From Isosphaeraceae bacterium (lineage in GTDB: Bacteria; Planctomycetota; Planctomycetia; Isosphaerales; Isosphaeraceae), in the NCBI GenBank assembly GCA_025356475.1, contig JANXSX010000095.1:1-35887 (forward strand): DNA of 35,887 bases, written 5' to 3'. Each line of letters begins with the position of its first letter. Position 1 is the first letter of the stretch. The notes beneath the pieces were generated by a model. The model was not told where the DNA came from. It saw nothing but the letters and a program-made list of their open reading frames with translations, and ran no database searches. Shown one piece after another: positions 13,667 to 22,380 of the stretch. The position numbers and the translations under genes are program-made.

Positions 13667-16627
13667 ATGCGCCGATTTATCCCCGGGCTGGCACTCGGCG
13701 GCGGGCTCACCGTGTTAGTGCTCCTGTTCTTCGGCGATGTCCTGTTCCGCGATCGACAGTTCGCCTATCGCGATGCAGCCCACTATTACTATCCCCTCTA
13801 TCAGCGCGTTCAGGCGGAGTGGAACGCAGGACGTTGGCCACTTTGGGAGCCCGAAGAGAACAGTGGGATGCCACTACTGGGCAACCCGACCGCAGCGGTT
13901 CTCTATCCCGGCAAGATTCTGTTCGCAGGTATCCCTTATGCTTGGGGTGCGAGGATCTACATCATCGCTCATGTGATTCTTGCGTTTGTCGCAATGGTTA
14001 TTCTCATGAGACATTGGAAGGTGAGCTGGACCGGATCGACGCTCAGTGGACTAGGCTATGCGTTTGGGATGCCGGTCTTATTCCAATACTGTAATGTGAT
14101 CTATCTGGTTGGAGCCGCGTGGTCGCCGTTAGGCTTCCATGCGGCCGATCGCTGGCTGCGAAAAGGGCAACGTTGGGGGCTTGTCGAGCTGGCGGTCGTG
14201 CTGGCCATGCAAGTGCTCGGAGGCGAACCTCAATCGGCCTATGTGATTGGTATATGCTCAGCAGGGTACGCCTTTGGATTGGGGCGGGAGACTCGTTCTA
14301 AGATTCGAACAACTTCGAAAGTGAGTCGCAAGTCTGTCGTTCTCCTCACGCTTGGGTTCTTCACTCTCTGGATGATCCTGGTTTTGGCTGGGGCGTATTA
14401 CCTCCCCAAGTTTCGCGAGCGAGGTCTTCCAAAACCGGTTTTCCCCTGGGTCAAGTATGTGCCGTATGTCGTACTGATGACTTGGAGTCTGTTTGCAATC
14501 CGGCTGATCTGGATCTGGAAGTCCAAAGGCCGATCCGTTCGGCTTCGAACGATGCTTCTGGGGCTGATTGCGGCCGGGGGTATGGGCGGCGCACTCACAT
14601 CGGCACAACTCATCCCTGTGTTTGAGTACACTTCCCGAACCGCCCGTGCCGCTGAAGAAGGCCCACATGACATCTATCCTTTCAGTCTAGAGCCCTCCCG
14701 GTTAGTCGAGGCGATTTGGCCACGTTTCTACGGCAGTAACTACGGCGAAACCACGCATTGGTTCTTCGCGATCCCACCGACATTAAGTCATGCTAAGGAA
14801 TGGATTCCTTCGCTTTATCTCGGCGGTTTTACCCTGATACTCGGACTTGCAGGCTGGAGCTTCAAAGAAGCCCCATCATGGCGTAAATGGTTATGTGTCG
14901 TGGGAGTGATCACGTTTCTCGGGGCGCTCGGCGAATACGCTGGTCCACTCTGGTGGATGAGGTGCATCCCCATGTTCAACGCACTGATCGGCCCGCACGA
15001 CAGCTTCGATGGTGGAGTCATCCGCTTCGACGACCAGTTGCGCGACGGCGATGGCAGCTTCTACTGGTTTCTAGCCACGACTCTGCCTGGCTTCGGCCAA
15101 TTTCGATACCCAGCAAAGTTGCTCTCCTTTACGGCTCTCACGCTTGCCGCACTCTCCGGCGTGGGTTGGGATCAGCTCTTGGTTGGACGAGCCAACCGCG
15201 TGATTCGACTTACACACGTGGTTTTGGGTCTGACTACAATCTGCCTCGTTGCGCTTGTCATCGGTCGATCGCCTCTCTTGCGTAGTCTCGATTCGTTCGC
15301 TGCAACCGGCCCCCGTAGTTCGTTCGGACCGCTGGATTCGCGGAACGCGTGGTGGGCGATCTTTCGCTCTTTGATCCATGGATTGATTTGGATGGTTGCG
15401 ATTCTCACGCTGGTACGGATCGCCCCCAAGAGACCTAAGATCGCATGCACACTGGCAATTATGATTGCGGCCACTGATTTATGGATTGCAAACAAGCCAT
15501 TCCTGGTGACAGTGCCTCAGTCGCTTCTGGATGCCAAGCCAAAGGCTGTCGCACTCATTGAGGATGCGGAAAAATTAGACCCAGATACAATGCCGTTCCG
15601 CGTCCATCGGATGCCAAGCTGGGAGCCCATGACTTGGCATAACACGAGTTCCATCAATCGATTGGGGGACCTTGTTCGATGGGAACATGACACACTCCAG
15701 CCCAAGTATGGCCTCATGTTCGGCATTAACTATACCTTCACAATGGGTGTCGCCGAGCTTTTTGATTACGACATGTTTATGGCATCATTTTTTAGACATG
15801 TTGATGAGCCAACCGCACGGGCCTTGTCGTTGAAGCCGGGCGACGAGATCGTGTACCACGCCCGACGCGGCTATGACCTCTGGAATACTAGGTATTTCAT
15901 AGTCCCGGCCTTCCCTGGCGGGTGGAAAAACGAGTTGCGAGGTTATGCGTCCTACCTCTTCAATGTCGATCAAATTTATCCACCTAAGGATGCGTTCACC
16001 GGACCGGGTGGAACCGAACGGCAGCGTGCCTGGGTGGAAGACGAAGATATGCAAATCTTCCGAAATAGGCAGGTCATGCCTCGTTCCTGGATCGTTCATG
16101 AGGCAAAATTTCTGAACCCGATTGTGGGACTGGCGCGGGCTCCTCGCAAGGAACCGATGGAAGCCATGATTTACCAGGACGATCCCCTCTGGCACGACCC
16201 AAGCAAGACAGCATATGACCCTCGGCGCGTTGTTTGGATCGAAGCAAAGAGCGACGAACGCCTTGAACTCGCCCCCTTCCTCACGGGCGGGCCCCCCAAC
16301 GCAAATGAGTCGGTTCGATTTCTCAAGTATGAGCCACAACGTGTCGAGATCCAGGCGAGTATGAAGCGTCCGGGGATCGTGGTTCTGGCCGACGTCAATT
16401 TCCCAGGCTGGAAGCTCGCAATTGATGGGAAGCCCGCTCCGATTCGCGTTGTGAACAGAATCATGCGCGGGGCGGCTCTTCCTTCGGGTGAGCATACGCT
16501 CGTCTATACCTACGAGCCGAGATCATTCTATGTTGGTGGAATGATCTCGCTGGCTTCGATTGTTGTCCTTCTGGCCACATCCGTCGGAATCTGGCGAAGA
16601 CCGATCTCTGCTCTTCTGCAGAGTTAA
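13667..16627 (+). CDS. YfhO-family membrane protein
   Basis: This 986-residue protein has many hydrophobic segments spread over the first ~640 residues and a soluble C-terminal domain, ending with another transmembrane helix near residues 960-980. N-terminal features GDVLFRDRQFAYRDAAHYYYP and WNAGRWPLWEPEENSGMPLLGN match YfhO/GT-C-like membrane proteins; B. subtilis YfhO is linked to lipoteichoic acid glycosylation. The C-terminal VNFPGWKLAIDGKPAPIRVVNRIMRGAALPSGEHTLVYTYEP pattern is the common YfhO ending. It likely transfers a sugar from a lipid carrier on the outer face of the membrane, by inference. GGAG precedes the ATG. Its stop overlaps that of the convergent gene. Confidence 0.88.
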   Translation: MRRFIPGLALGGGLTVLVLLFFGDVLFRDRQFAYRDAAHYYYPLYQRVQAEWNAGRWPLWEPEENSGMPLLGNPTAAVLYPGKILFAGIPYAWGARIYIIAHVILAFVAMVILMRHWKVSWTGSTLSGLGYAFGMPVLFQYCNVIYLVGAAWSPLGFHAADRWLRKGQRWGLVELAVVLAMQVLGGEPQSAYVIGICSAGYAFGLGRETRSKIRTTSKVSRKSVVLLTLGFFTLWMILVLAGAYYLPKFRERGLPKPVFPWVKYVPYVVLMTWSLFAIRLIWIWKSKGRSVRLRTMLLGLIAAGGMGGALTSAQLIPVFEYTSRTARAAEEGPHDIYPFSLEPSRLVEAIWPRFYGSNYGETTHWFFAIPPTLSHAKEWIPSLYLGGFTLILGLAGWSFKEAPSWRKWLCVVGVITFLGALGEYAGPLWWMRCIPMFNALIGPHDSFDGGVIRFDDQLRDGDGSFYWFLATTLPGFGQFRYPAKLLSFTALTLAALSGVGWDQLLVGRANRVIRLTHVVLGLTTICLVALVIGRSPLLRSLDSFAATGPRSSFGPLDSRNAWWAIFRSLIHGLIWMVAILTLVRIAPKRPKIACTLAIMIAATDLWIANKPFLVTVPQSLLDAKPKAVALIEDAEKLDPDTMPFRVHRMPSWEPMTWHNTSSINRLGDLVRWEHDTLQPKYGLMFGINYTFTMGVAELFDYDMFMASFFRHVDEPTARALSLKPGDEIVYHARRGYDLWNTRYFIVPAFPGGWKNELRGYASYLFNVDQIYPPKDAFTGPGGTERQRAWVEDEDMQIFRNRQVMPRSWIVHEAKFLNPIVGLARAPRKEPMEAMIYQDDPLWHDPSKTAYDPRRVVWIEAKSDERLELAPFLTGGPPNANESVRFLKYEPQRVEIQASMKRPGIVVLADVNFPGWKLAIDGKPAPIRVVNRIMRGAALPSGEHTLVYTYEPRSFYVGGMISLASIVVLLATSVGIWRRPISALLQS

Positions 16628-17442
16628 GGAAACTCACGGGTCGCGATCTTCCAGATCGCCCAGATCTTTCGAAGATGTCTCATGTGATCGTCAGGACCCT
16701 CGCCCGCGTAGCCAAGAACCAGGAACTTTTCTATTCGGGCGAGATTCGTGAGCTTGCCATCCGTGTCGAGTTGGTATCTGGTCCGAGCATCTTCATTAGG
16801 AACGATTTCGTCCGCTCCGACCGCTTTAATGAGATACTGGGCCGTCTCGGTCGTGCTCGCGTAACCGTCGGGAACCTGTGCGGAATGGGTGACAACCATC
16901 GTTTTCTTCCCCTCTGCGGCCTGCTTCGCGAACTTGACGAATCCCTCCATTAAGGCGGGATCCACTTGGTGATCCTTGATATCACCCACGTAGCCGCAAT
17001 AGAGTGAGTCAGCCAGGATCAGTGTATCGAGCCGCTCGAAATTCGCGGGGGTCTTGAGGATCTCTCGGGCACCGCCGAAGCCGGCGCTAAACGTGCTTAG
17101 AACCACCTTTCCGAGTTTCGGGTCGACAACGAGTTTCTTGTCCTTGAGGGCGGCGAGTCCATTCTCCAGAAGGCGAGGGAAGAGGGCTGGATCAGAAAAG
17201 GGCTTGGAGTAAGCGCTCGAGAGCCCCTTACGGTTGAACTCGATCAGGACTCCGCGCCATCCTGCCCCAACAAATGCCCCCTCGACAACCCCTGACGCAC
17301 CATGGAGGTGAACCAGAATATTCACTCGTCCCTGATCGAATGTGATACCCGCAGGGATGAAGAGGGTGGATTCGTCACCGATGTCGATTCGATCTCCGAG
17401 TGGGCCTTGCGTGATCAGGACAGCAAGAATCCAAAGAATCAT
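16624..17442 (-). CDS. Secreted alpha/beta-hydrolase-like protein
   Basis: This 272-residue protein starts at the ATG with GAGGAG upstream; an upstream extension to 17523 lacks the signal sequence at its start and is less likely. A short hydrophobic N-terminus (MILWILAVLITQG) suggests export. The core has ILVHLHGASG, a likely oxyanion strand, and LSTFSAGFGG, which fits a nucleophile elbow (TFSAGFG, Ser in S-x-G-like context). FLVLGYAGEGPDDHMRHLRKIW near the C-terminus supplies a plausible catalytic His. The fold call is moderate, and the substrate is unknown. It is divergent from the DUF4114-like gene across 87 bases and overlaps the YfhO gene tail by a few bases. Confidence 0.7.
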   Translation of the reverse strand: MILWILAVLITQGPLGDRIDIGDESTLFIPAGITFDQGRVNILVHLHGASGVVEGAFVGAGWRGVLIEFNRKGLSSAYSKPFSDPALFPRLLENGLAALKDKKLVVDPKLGKVVLSTFSAGFGGAREILKTPANFERLDTLILADSLYCGYVGDIKDHQVDPALMEGFVKFAKQAAEGKKTMVVTHSAQVPDGYASTTETAQYLIKAVGADEIVPNEDARTRYQLDTDGKLTNLARIEKFLVLGYAGEGPDDHMRHLRKIWAIWKIATREFP

Positions 17443-17529
17443 CGGACGGACTCCTCGATCAGTTTGGGACGATCGGTTAAGTTGAATACCAAGAAGTCGG
17501 GCAGACTCACCTCCAGGAATCAACCCGAA

Positions 17530-18204
17530 ATGCGTTTCCTCTCAACGATCACAGTGATCGCCCTGATCACCGGTCAAGCTTCCGGCCAGAGCAGCAGCCA
17601 GCCCAAGGTTACTCCAGGGGCCGCCGAGCCCGACTGGGTCGCGATTCTTGATGGCTTCTTCGGCCTCTCGATGTTCGGTGACCTGGCAAATCCGGTCAAG
17701 ACGACTCTGGTTGCTGTCCCCGGTAAGTTCCAGAAAGCTGGCCCAGGTCCTGTCATTTACACGCCGATCTTCGCGCTCGGGCTTGAGACCACGAACCGGG
17801 GTGGTTGGTACACGCCCGGCAATGATGATACGAGTCCTAATACCAAGCCTCTCTGGTCCTACACATTCAAGAATACAGGAAATGATCTCGAAACCGGAAA
17901 GAGGTTGCCTCCACCGCTCGCGGAGGGATCAACTACCCGCTTTGATCCAGGCACCTCAGCGTTTGGTGTCTGGGTCGCCAACGATGGACTCAAAGATGGC
18001 GGCGTTTTCAGTGAGCCAAAGTTGGTGAAAGCGATCAATTCCAGGCTGGCGAAACAACCCTACAAGGCGATGATTTACCCAAACAAAGAGAAAGCCACGG
18101 GCAAACTTGTGCCTAACTCTTATCTGATCGGCTGGGAGTATTCGACCAACGACGATTTCCAGGACGTTGTCTGTCGGATTGACAACGTTATTCTGGTCGA
18201 TTGA
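17530..18204 (+). CDS. Secreted DUF4114-like protein
   Basis: This 224-residue protein starts at an ATG with signal peptide MRFLSTITVIALITGQASGQ. The ORF is open further upstream to 17302, but that part overlaps the divergent hydrolase gene. The mature protein has a Gly/Pro-rich beta pattern. YLIGWEYSTNDDFQDVVCRI at the C-terminus resembles the calcium-binding-like end of DUF4114 (consensus GWED...DYNDVV), here with DDFQDVV. It is probably a surface or periplasmic protein. Enzyme function is not indicated. The next gene (18327) follows on the same strand. Confidence 0.65.
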   Translation: MRFLSTITVIALITGQASGQSSSQPKVTPGAAEPDWVAILDGFFGLSMFGDLANPVKTTLVAVPGKFQKAGPGPVIYTPIFALGLETTNRGGWYTPGNDDTSPNTKPLWSYTFKNTGNDLETGKRLPPPLAEGSTTRFDPGTSAFGVWVANDGLKDGGVFSEPKLVKAINSRLAKQPYKAMIYPNKEKATGKLVPNSYLIGWEYSTNDDFQDVVCRIDNVILVD

Positions 18205-18326
18205 ACTGGACGTGAAGTTCGGCTCGCTCTTTGCTTGTGCTTAGACTAACGAGCACGACGCCATCTCGCCGGCCTGAATGCGTCCGGGAGCACCGCTCGG
18301 TGTCTAGATGTGGGAGTTTCTCGCCC

Positions 18327-19892
18327 ATGGCCGACATTGTTTTGATCAACCCCAGATTCGAAGTGTCGTATTGGGGCATGGAGCATGCCTTGCCGTTGAT
18401 GGGCAAACGAGCAAATCTGCCAGTCTCGTGCTTACCTCTGATCGCAGCTCTGACCCCCGCTGAACATACTGTCACGCTGATAGATGAGAACATCGAAGCG
18501 ATTAACTTCGAGCGTTGTGCCAGAGCGGATATCGTCGGCATCACCGGCATGAGCGTTCAGCGGTTCCGAATGAAGGAGATCGCCACGGAGTTGAAACGAC
18601 GGGGAGTCTTCGTGGTGATCGGCGGCCCTCTTGTCACAGTCCATGAGGATTATTTCGACGGCCTCGCCGACGTAATCTTCGTAGGCGAGGCGGAACAGAC
18701 CTGGCCTCAGTTCTTGACCGAGTGGAAGCAGGGGCTCAACCAACTGCGTTATGAGCAACTCGAAAAGACCGATATGTCGACCGTTCCGACCCCACGGTTC
18801 GACTTGCTCAAGATGCATCATTATGCGTTCGGAAGTCTGCAATTCTCCCGAGGTTGCCCGTTTCAATGCGAGTTTTGCGACATCATCGTCACATTCGGTC
18901 GCAAACCTCGGATCAAGACCGATGAACAGATCATTAAGGAGCTTGACGCACTTTGGGCACAACGGATGCGTGTTGTATTTATCGTCGATGACAACTTGAT
19001 CGGCAACAAGAAAGCGATCAAGGACACGCTTAGGGCTGTGATCGCCTGGCAAGAAAAGAATGATTACGCGATGACCTTCTTTACCGAGGCATCGATCGAC
19101 TTGGCGGATGATGACGAGTTGATGGAGTTGATGGTCGTTGCTAACATCATCAGCGTGTTTGTCGGTATTGAGAGCCCTAACGAAGATTCACTCCGCGAAA
19201 CAAAGAAGTTCCAGAATGTCCGAACCGCGAAGGGGACGATGCTGGAAAAAGTGCATCGGATCCAGGAAGCGGGAATGGAGGTTTGGTGCGGGATGATCGT
19301 TGGGTTCGATAACGACGACTCGACAATCTTCGACCGACAGATTGAATTCATTGAAAAATCCAGAATTGCGTTCAGCATGACCGGCATGCTTTACGCAATT
19401 CGCAAGACTCCCCTACACGACCGGCTGGCGGCGGAAGGCCGGCTCGATCCTTCCGACATACCCGAGTTCGGCACAAATGTCATCCCGCTCAAACTCGGTC
19501 GCGAAGAGCTGCGCGATGGCTACATTCATGTCATGAATGAGCTTTACGACCCCGCCAAGTATCTCGACCGGTGTGAGGAACTCTTCCTCCAGGTTCCGCT
19601 CGACATTGGTCGCGGTCGGTCACGTTGGTGGAAACGTCACCGGTTCTCTCAACTGAAGATGGAATCGCTCTGGGCCGCCCAGACGGTTGGCCTCTTCTTT
19701 CGACTCCAGACGATGGTCACTGAGGCGTCACTCCGCAAGCTCTATCGGGACCGATTTTTTCGCTACTTTCGCAAGCGACTCAACCCAGGAATGGCGCTCT
19801 ATTTCCTCCAGCATATGGCGATGCATTACCACGCCTACACACTGGCAAAAGCGAATGCGTCGAACCGGTCTGCCGTTGCGAACTCCTATTGA
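18327..19892 (+). CDS. B12-binding-domain radical SAM protein with C-terminal DUF4070 region
   Basis: This 521-residue protein is called from the ATG with GGGAG upstream; the ORF opens at 18231 without support. An N-terminal cobalamin-binding-like domain (IVLINPRFEVSYWGMEHALP, LIDENIEAINFERCARADIV, VIGGPLVTVHEDY) lacks an obvious DxHxxG. Radical SAM CPFQCEFC gives Cys177, 181 and 184 for the 4Fe-4S cluster. The motif order (FVDDNLIGNKK-like IVDDNLIGNKKA, GIESPNEDSLRETKK, GMIVGFDNDD, LYAIRKTPLHDRL) parallels the DUF4070 group that includes the hopanoid C-2 methylase HpnP. It likely methylates or otherwise modifies a hydrophobic or unactivated substrate. HpnP identity is not claimed. Confidence 0.9.
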   Translation: MADIVLINPRFEVSYWGMEHALPLMGKRANLPVSCLPLIAALTPAEHTVTLIDENIEAINFERCARADIVGITGMSVQRFRMKEIATELKRRGVFVVIGGPLVTVHEDYFDGLADVIFVGEAEQTWPQFLTEWKQGLNQLRYEQLEKTDMSTVPTPRFDLLKMHHYAFGSLQFSRGCPFQCEFCDIIVTFGRKPRIKTDEQIIKELDALWAQRMRVVFIVDDNLIGNKKAIKDTLRAVIAWQEKNDYAMTFFTEASIDLADDDELMELMVVANIISVFVGIESPNEDSLRETKKFQNVRTAKGTMLEKVHRIQEAGMEVWCGMIVGFDNDDSTIFDRQIEFIEKSRIAFSMTGMLYAIRKTPLHDRLAAEGRLDPSDIPEFGTNVIPLKLGREELRDGYIHVMNELYDPAKYLDRCEELFLQVPLDIGRGRSRWWKRHRFSQLKMESLWAAQTVGLFFRLQTMVTEASLRKLYRDRFFRYFRKRLNPGMALYFLQHMAMHYHAYTLAKANASNRSAVANSY

Positions 19893-19900
19893 GCTGGGTT

Positions 19901-19931
19901 GGAGGCTCTCGCTTGGAACGCGAGAGCCTCC
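19901..19931. terminator. Perfect 12-bp hairpin between convergent genes
   Basis: GGAGGCTCTCGC (19901-19912) pairs perfectly with GCGAGAGCCTCC (19920-19931) across a 7-nt loop. It begins nine bases after the radical SAM gene stop and precedes the end of the convergent lipoprotein gene. Neither side has a T-run, so it may act as a bidirectional 3'-end stabiliser or a Rho-assisted terminator. Confidence 0.6.
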
Positions 19932-19963
19932 GTGCCGCGCTTCTGACCTTGAGTGTCTTGTTC

Positions 19964-20398
19964 TCAGCGGGCGAGAATTGCGACCTTAATCGCCTCACCG
20001 CCAAGTTTTACCGAGAGTTCGCCCGCGATGTCGCGACCGGCGGCGATCGCCACGCCGGGCTCGGACGCAAATCGGCCTGATGCTTCGGGTTTGAGGGTGA
20101 TGCTCTGACCGTGTTCGGGTGTGAAGCTGACGTCCGAAGGACCGGGCTCGAGTGGTCCGGAGCTATCTTCCTTGAGGAAATAGGCAACAACGAGGCTTTT
20201 CTTCGACTTCGACGAGGCGGCCCCAACGGATTCGACCACAAACTCGACCAAGCCTTTCCCACCCTCCAGCGGGAGTAAAGTCCCACCATGGGCGGCAACG
20301 GTGTTTGGCTTGATCGCCTGGGGAGATGAACCACAACCTAGCGTGAAAAGTGAGGGGATTAGAAATATCCCGGCGGTCAAGAATTTTCGGTGTCGCAT
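19964..20398 (-). CDS. Small lipoprotein paired with a DUF1559 gene
   Basis: This 144-residue protein starts at an ATG with GGAG upstream. It has signal peptide MRHRKFLTAGIFLIPSLFTLGC and a lipobox (FTLGC), so it is lipid-anchored. The mature part (NTVAAHGGTLLPLEGGKGLVEFVVE, DVSFTPEHGQSITLKPEASG) reads as a beta-sandwich similar to small planctomycete lipoproteins and transthyretin-like modules that commonly follow DUF1559 genes. It lies 113 bases downstream of the DUF1559 gene on the same strand, a recurrent gene order. No catalytic residue is apparent; an envelope structural role is the most economical reading. Function is unknown. Confidence 0.78.
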   Translation of the reverse strand: MRHRKFLTAGIFLIPSLFTLGCGSSPQAIKPNTVAAHGGTLLPLEGGKGLVEFVVESVGAASSKSKKSLVVAYFLKEDSSGPLEPGPSDVSFTPEHGQSITLKPEASGRFASEPGVAIAAGRDIAGELSVKLGGEAIKVAILAR

Positions 20399-20511
20399 AG
20401 GTACTCCAGATTCCAGTCCAAGGTTCAAAGGTGTATTCAGAGTAAGAGCCCTGGACGGCGACTGCATGCCCAGGGCTCAGGTGATCAAACAGACGGATCA
20501 GGCTTCGAGAC

Positions 20512-21687
20512 TTAGAATGAGTCTGCGCTGATCACTTCGCCACCGTTACGGCTTGAGAGTGCCTGGTAAACTCCTGGAACTGCGGTTCCCTGGCTCCAGG
20601 TGAAGCAGGAAGTGCTATAGACCGAGCCGGCGGGCAAGCTGCTGCTGCGGGGACCAGTCGCGTTTGTCGTGGCCCAGGAGGCGATCGTACTCTTGATGAA
20701 CTTCACCGAACCGTCGCAGAATGCGAAATTTGCACCACCAGGGTGAAGGCTGGTCGCCACGGTTGGATAGTAGTAATTGCCTGCGCCGAGGACAGAGGTG
20801 CCAACCGTCGCCGAAGGGGGAACCTTGATGTTCACAGGGTACATGGTCGAGAAGAGCGTGTCGTACCACCGACCCGACTGCCAGGAATTGTCAGATGCCC
20901 CAAATGCCGCGTCATAGATCAGCAGGTTGGCGTGGCAGTGTTCACCGAACATCATGGTATTGCTCGTACCGTCGGTCACTTCCGCGATGCGGGTCGAACT
21001 GTCGTTGTAGATGACCCCGTTGTATTCCGAACGCTGGGGGGCACACCCGGCAGGGTTCGTAAGATCATAATTGGTGATATAACCGCCGCTGCCGAAGGTT
21101 CCAGTAGAACCTGCATAGCTACTGAATGACTGTTTCCAGTTGCCCGGGGGCAAGGGGGTCAACTGATTGAACGAATACCCGGGGCTTCCCGCTGACCCCA
21201 ATTTGCTCGGAACTTGAATTTGGACCGTCTCGATATTGCTATCGGAAGGGCAGGTGAGTGCGTTCAGCTTGACACCCGCGATCGTGATGTTCTCGTTATT
21301 ACCAGAAGTGAGGGAGAAGTTGACCGCGTTAAAAATTTGATTCTGCTCGAAGTAAGGCAGCATTCGCACGAAACTACTGAAGTTCTCTGGGTAGATGCAT
21401 TTGGCAACACTACCGGCTCCGCCACACGTGTTGTTAGGAACTCCGCCATTGTAGTTCGAGTACGAACCACCTGGATAACACATATTTGTCGATTCGTAAT
21501 TGTTGGCCGCTAGCGCAATTTGCTTCATGTTGTTAACGCACTGGACTCGGCGGGCAGCCTCGCGAGCGGCCTGAACCGCTGGGAGCAGAAGCGCGATGAG
21601 AACCGCAATGATGGCGATGACGACCAGCAGCTCGATGAGCGTAAACCCACGGCGCGGGGAGGGAGCCAAACGGTGACCGTGAACCAT
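20512..21687 (-). CDS. DUF1559 pseudopilin-like protein
   Basis: This is a 391-residue protein typical of Planctomycetota. The N-terminal RRGFTLIELLVVIAIIAVL is a class III (type IV prepilin/type II secretion pseudopilin) signal with G before F and Glu at +5. LLPAVQAAREAARRVQCVNN continues the helix. The C-terminal DUF1559 domain ends with HPGGANFAFCDGSVKFIK (the H...DG box) and LSSRNGGEVISADS. A well-placed CGAGGT precedes the ATG. These proteins are probably processed by a prepilin peptidase and sit in the envelope, but no function is established for most copies. Such genes occur in large families, so this copy need not be pilin-related. Confidence 0.93.
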   Translation of the reverse strand: MVHGHRLAPSPRRGFTLIELLVVIAIIAVLIALLLPAVQAAREAARRVQCVNNMKQIALAANNYESTNMCYPGGSYSNYNGGVPNNTCGGAGSVAKCIYPENFSSFVRMLPYFEQNQIFNAVNFSLTSGNNENITIAGVKLNALTCPSDSNIETVQIQVPSKLGSAGSPGYSFNQLTPLPPGNWKQSFSSYAGSTGTFGSGGYITNYDLTNPAGCAPQRSEYNGVIYNDSSTRIAEVTDGTSNTMMFGEHCHANLLIYDAAFGASDNSWQSGRWYDTLFSTMYPVNIKVPPSATVGTSVLGAGNYYYPTVATSLHPGGANFAFCDGSVKFIKSTIASWATTNATGPRSSSLPAGSVYSTSCFTWSQGTAVPGVYQALSSRNGGEVISADSF

Positions 21688-22380
21688 GGATCGAACCTCG
21701 AAATAGGAAGCAACAGAGTTGCCGGAGATCGACGAAGGAATCCGACGGGTAAGGAAGGAAAATCAACGACAAGGAGAGGGAAAAATCATCGCTCTACGCT
21801 GAGAAGGAAGGATCCTTCACCCTGGAAGAGTAGGACCGTTGGCGGGGTTGACGCGTCTTCAGGAATCGAAGGACACGCCAATAATGGCGGAGACCTAATA
21901 GGTCGAGCAGGGCTCGCTAACGCACAGTCAAGTTGGACTCGATTTGTACGATCAAGGATGATGACATGCAGGTTGGGGATTCCTGAACGCTGTATCACGA
22001 GTGTGAATCATTATCTTACAGTGAGAACCTGTCGCTGGTATAGAGGCTGGTGACATACTAGTGAATTCTCGACCCCTCTTCGGGCTCATGGACAAACTCC
22101 ATGGCCTGAAGCATTGCGGAGATCCACTGCTCCACTCGTCGATTTTTGCGTTTGGTCATACAATTCGTTTTTCACTCGGAAGGCTCTCACAGCGAACGAG
22201 GATTGTTCCAGATCTCAGAGGTCACATCCTCGGATGGTCCACTGCGACGAAAGTATTCTACCCTAACACGTCAGAAAATGGCGTGAAGATTACAAGAATG
22301 TTCGCGTCTCACTTTTCTTGATGCAGTGGGCGAGGTTTGCCCCAATATCCATGACCAACATTTGAAGTGGAGTACTGCCA
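21688..22380. other. 693-bp intergenic region between DUF1559 and photolyase genes
   Basis: This region should carry divergent promoters for both genes. No long gene is convincing; an 86-codon open frame at 22061-22321 on the plus strand has no SD or recognisable family. A 33-codon minus-strand frame (22058-22159, MTKRKNRRVEQWISAMLQAM then EFVHEPEEGSRIH) has protein-like composition but only a weak SD. A GGAAGG-rich purine stretch at about 21740-21830 precedes the DUF1559 start. No RNA family was recognised. Confidence 0.45.

Noticed and set aside
15785-16495. 236-codon minus-strand frame inside the YfhO gene
   Set aside because: It is antisense to a well supported membrane-protein gene and has no SD or family resemblance.
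18205-18326. Cobalamin riboswitch before the B12-radical SAM gene
   Set aside because: The 122-base gap shows no recognisable B12-box, and it is too short for a full element with a promoter.
22061-22321. 86-codon plus-strand frame upstream of the photolyase
   Set aside because: No SD, no family, and composition like intergenic DNA; it is mentioned only in the gap description.
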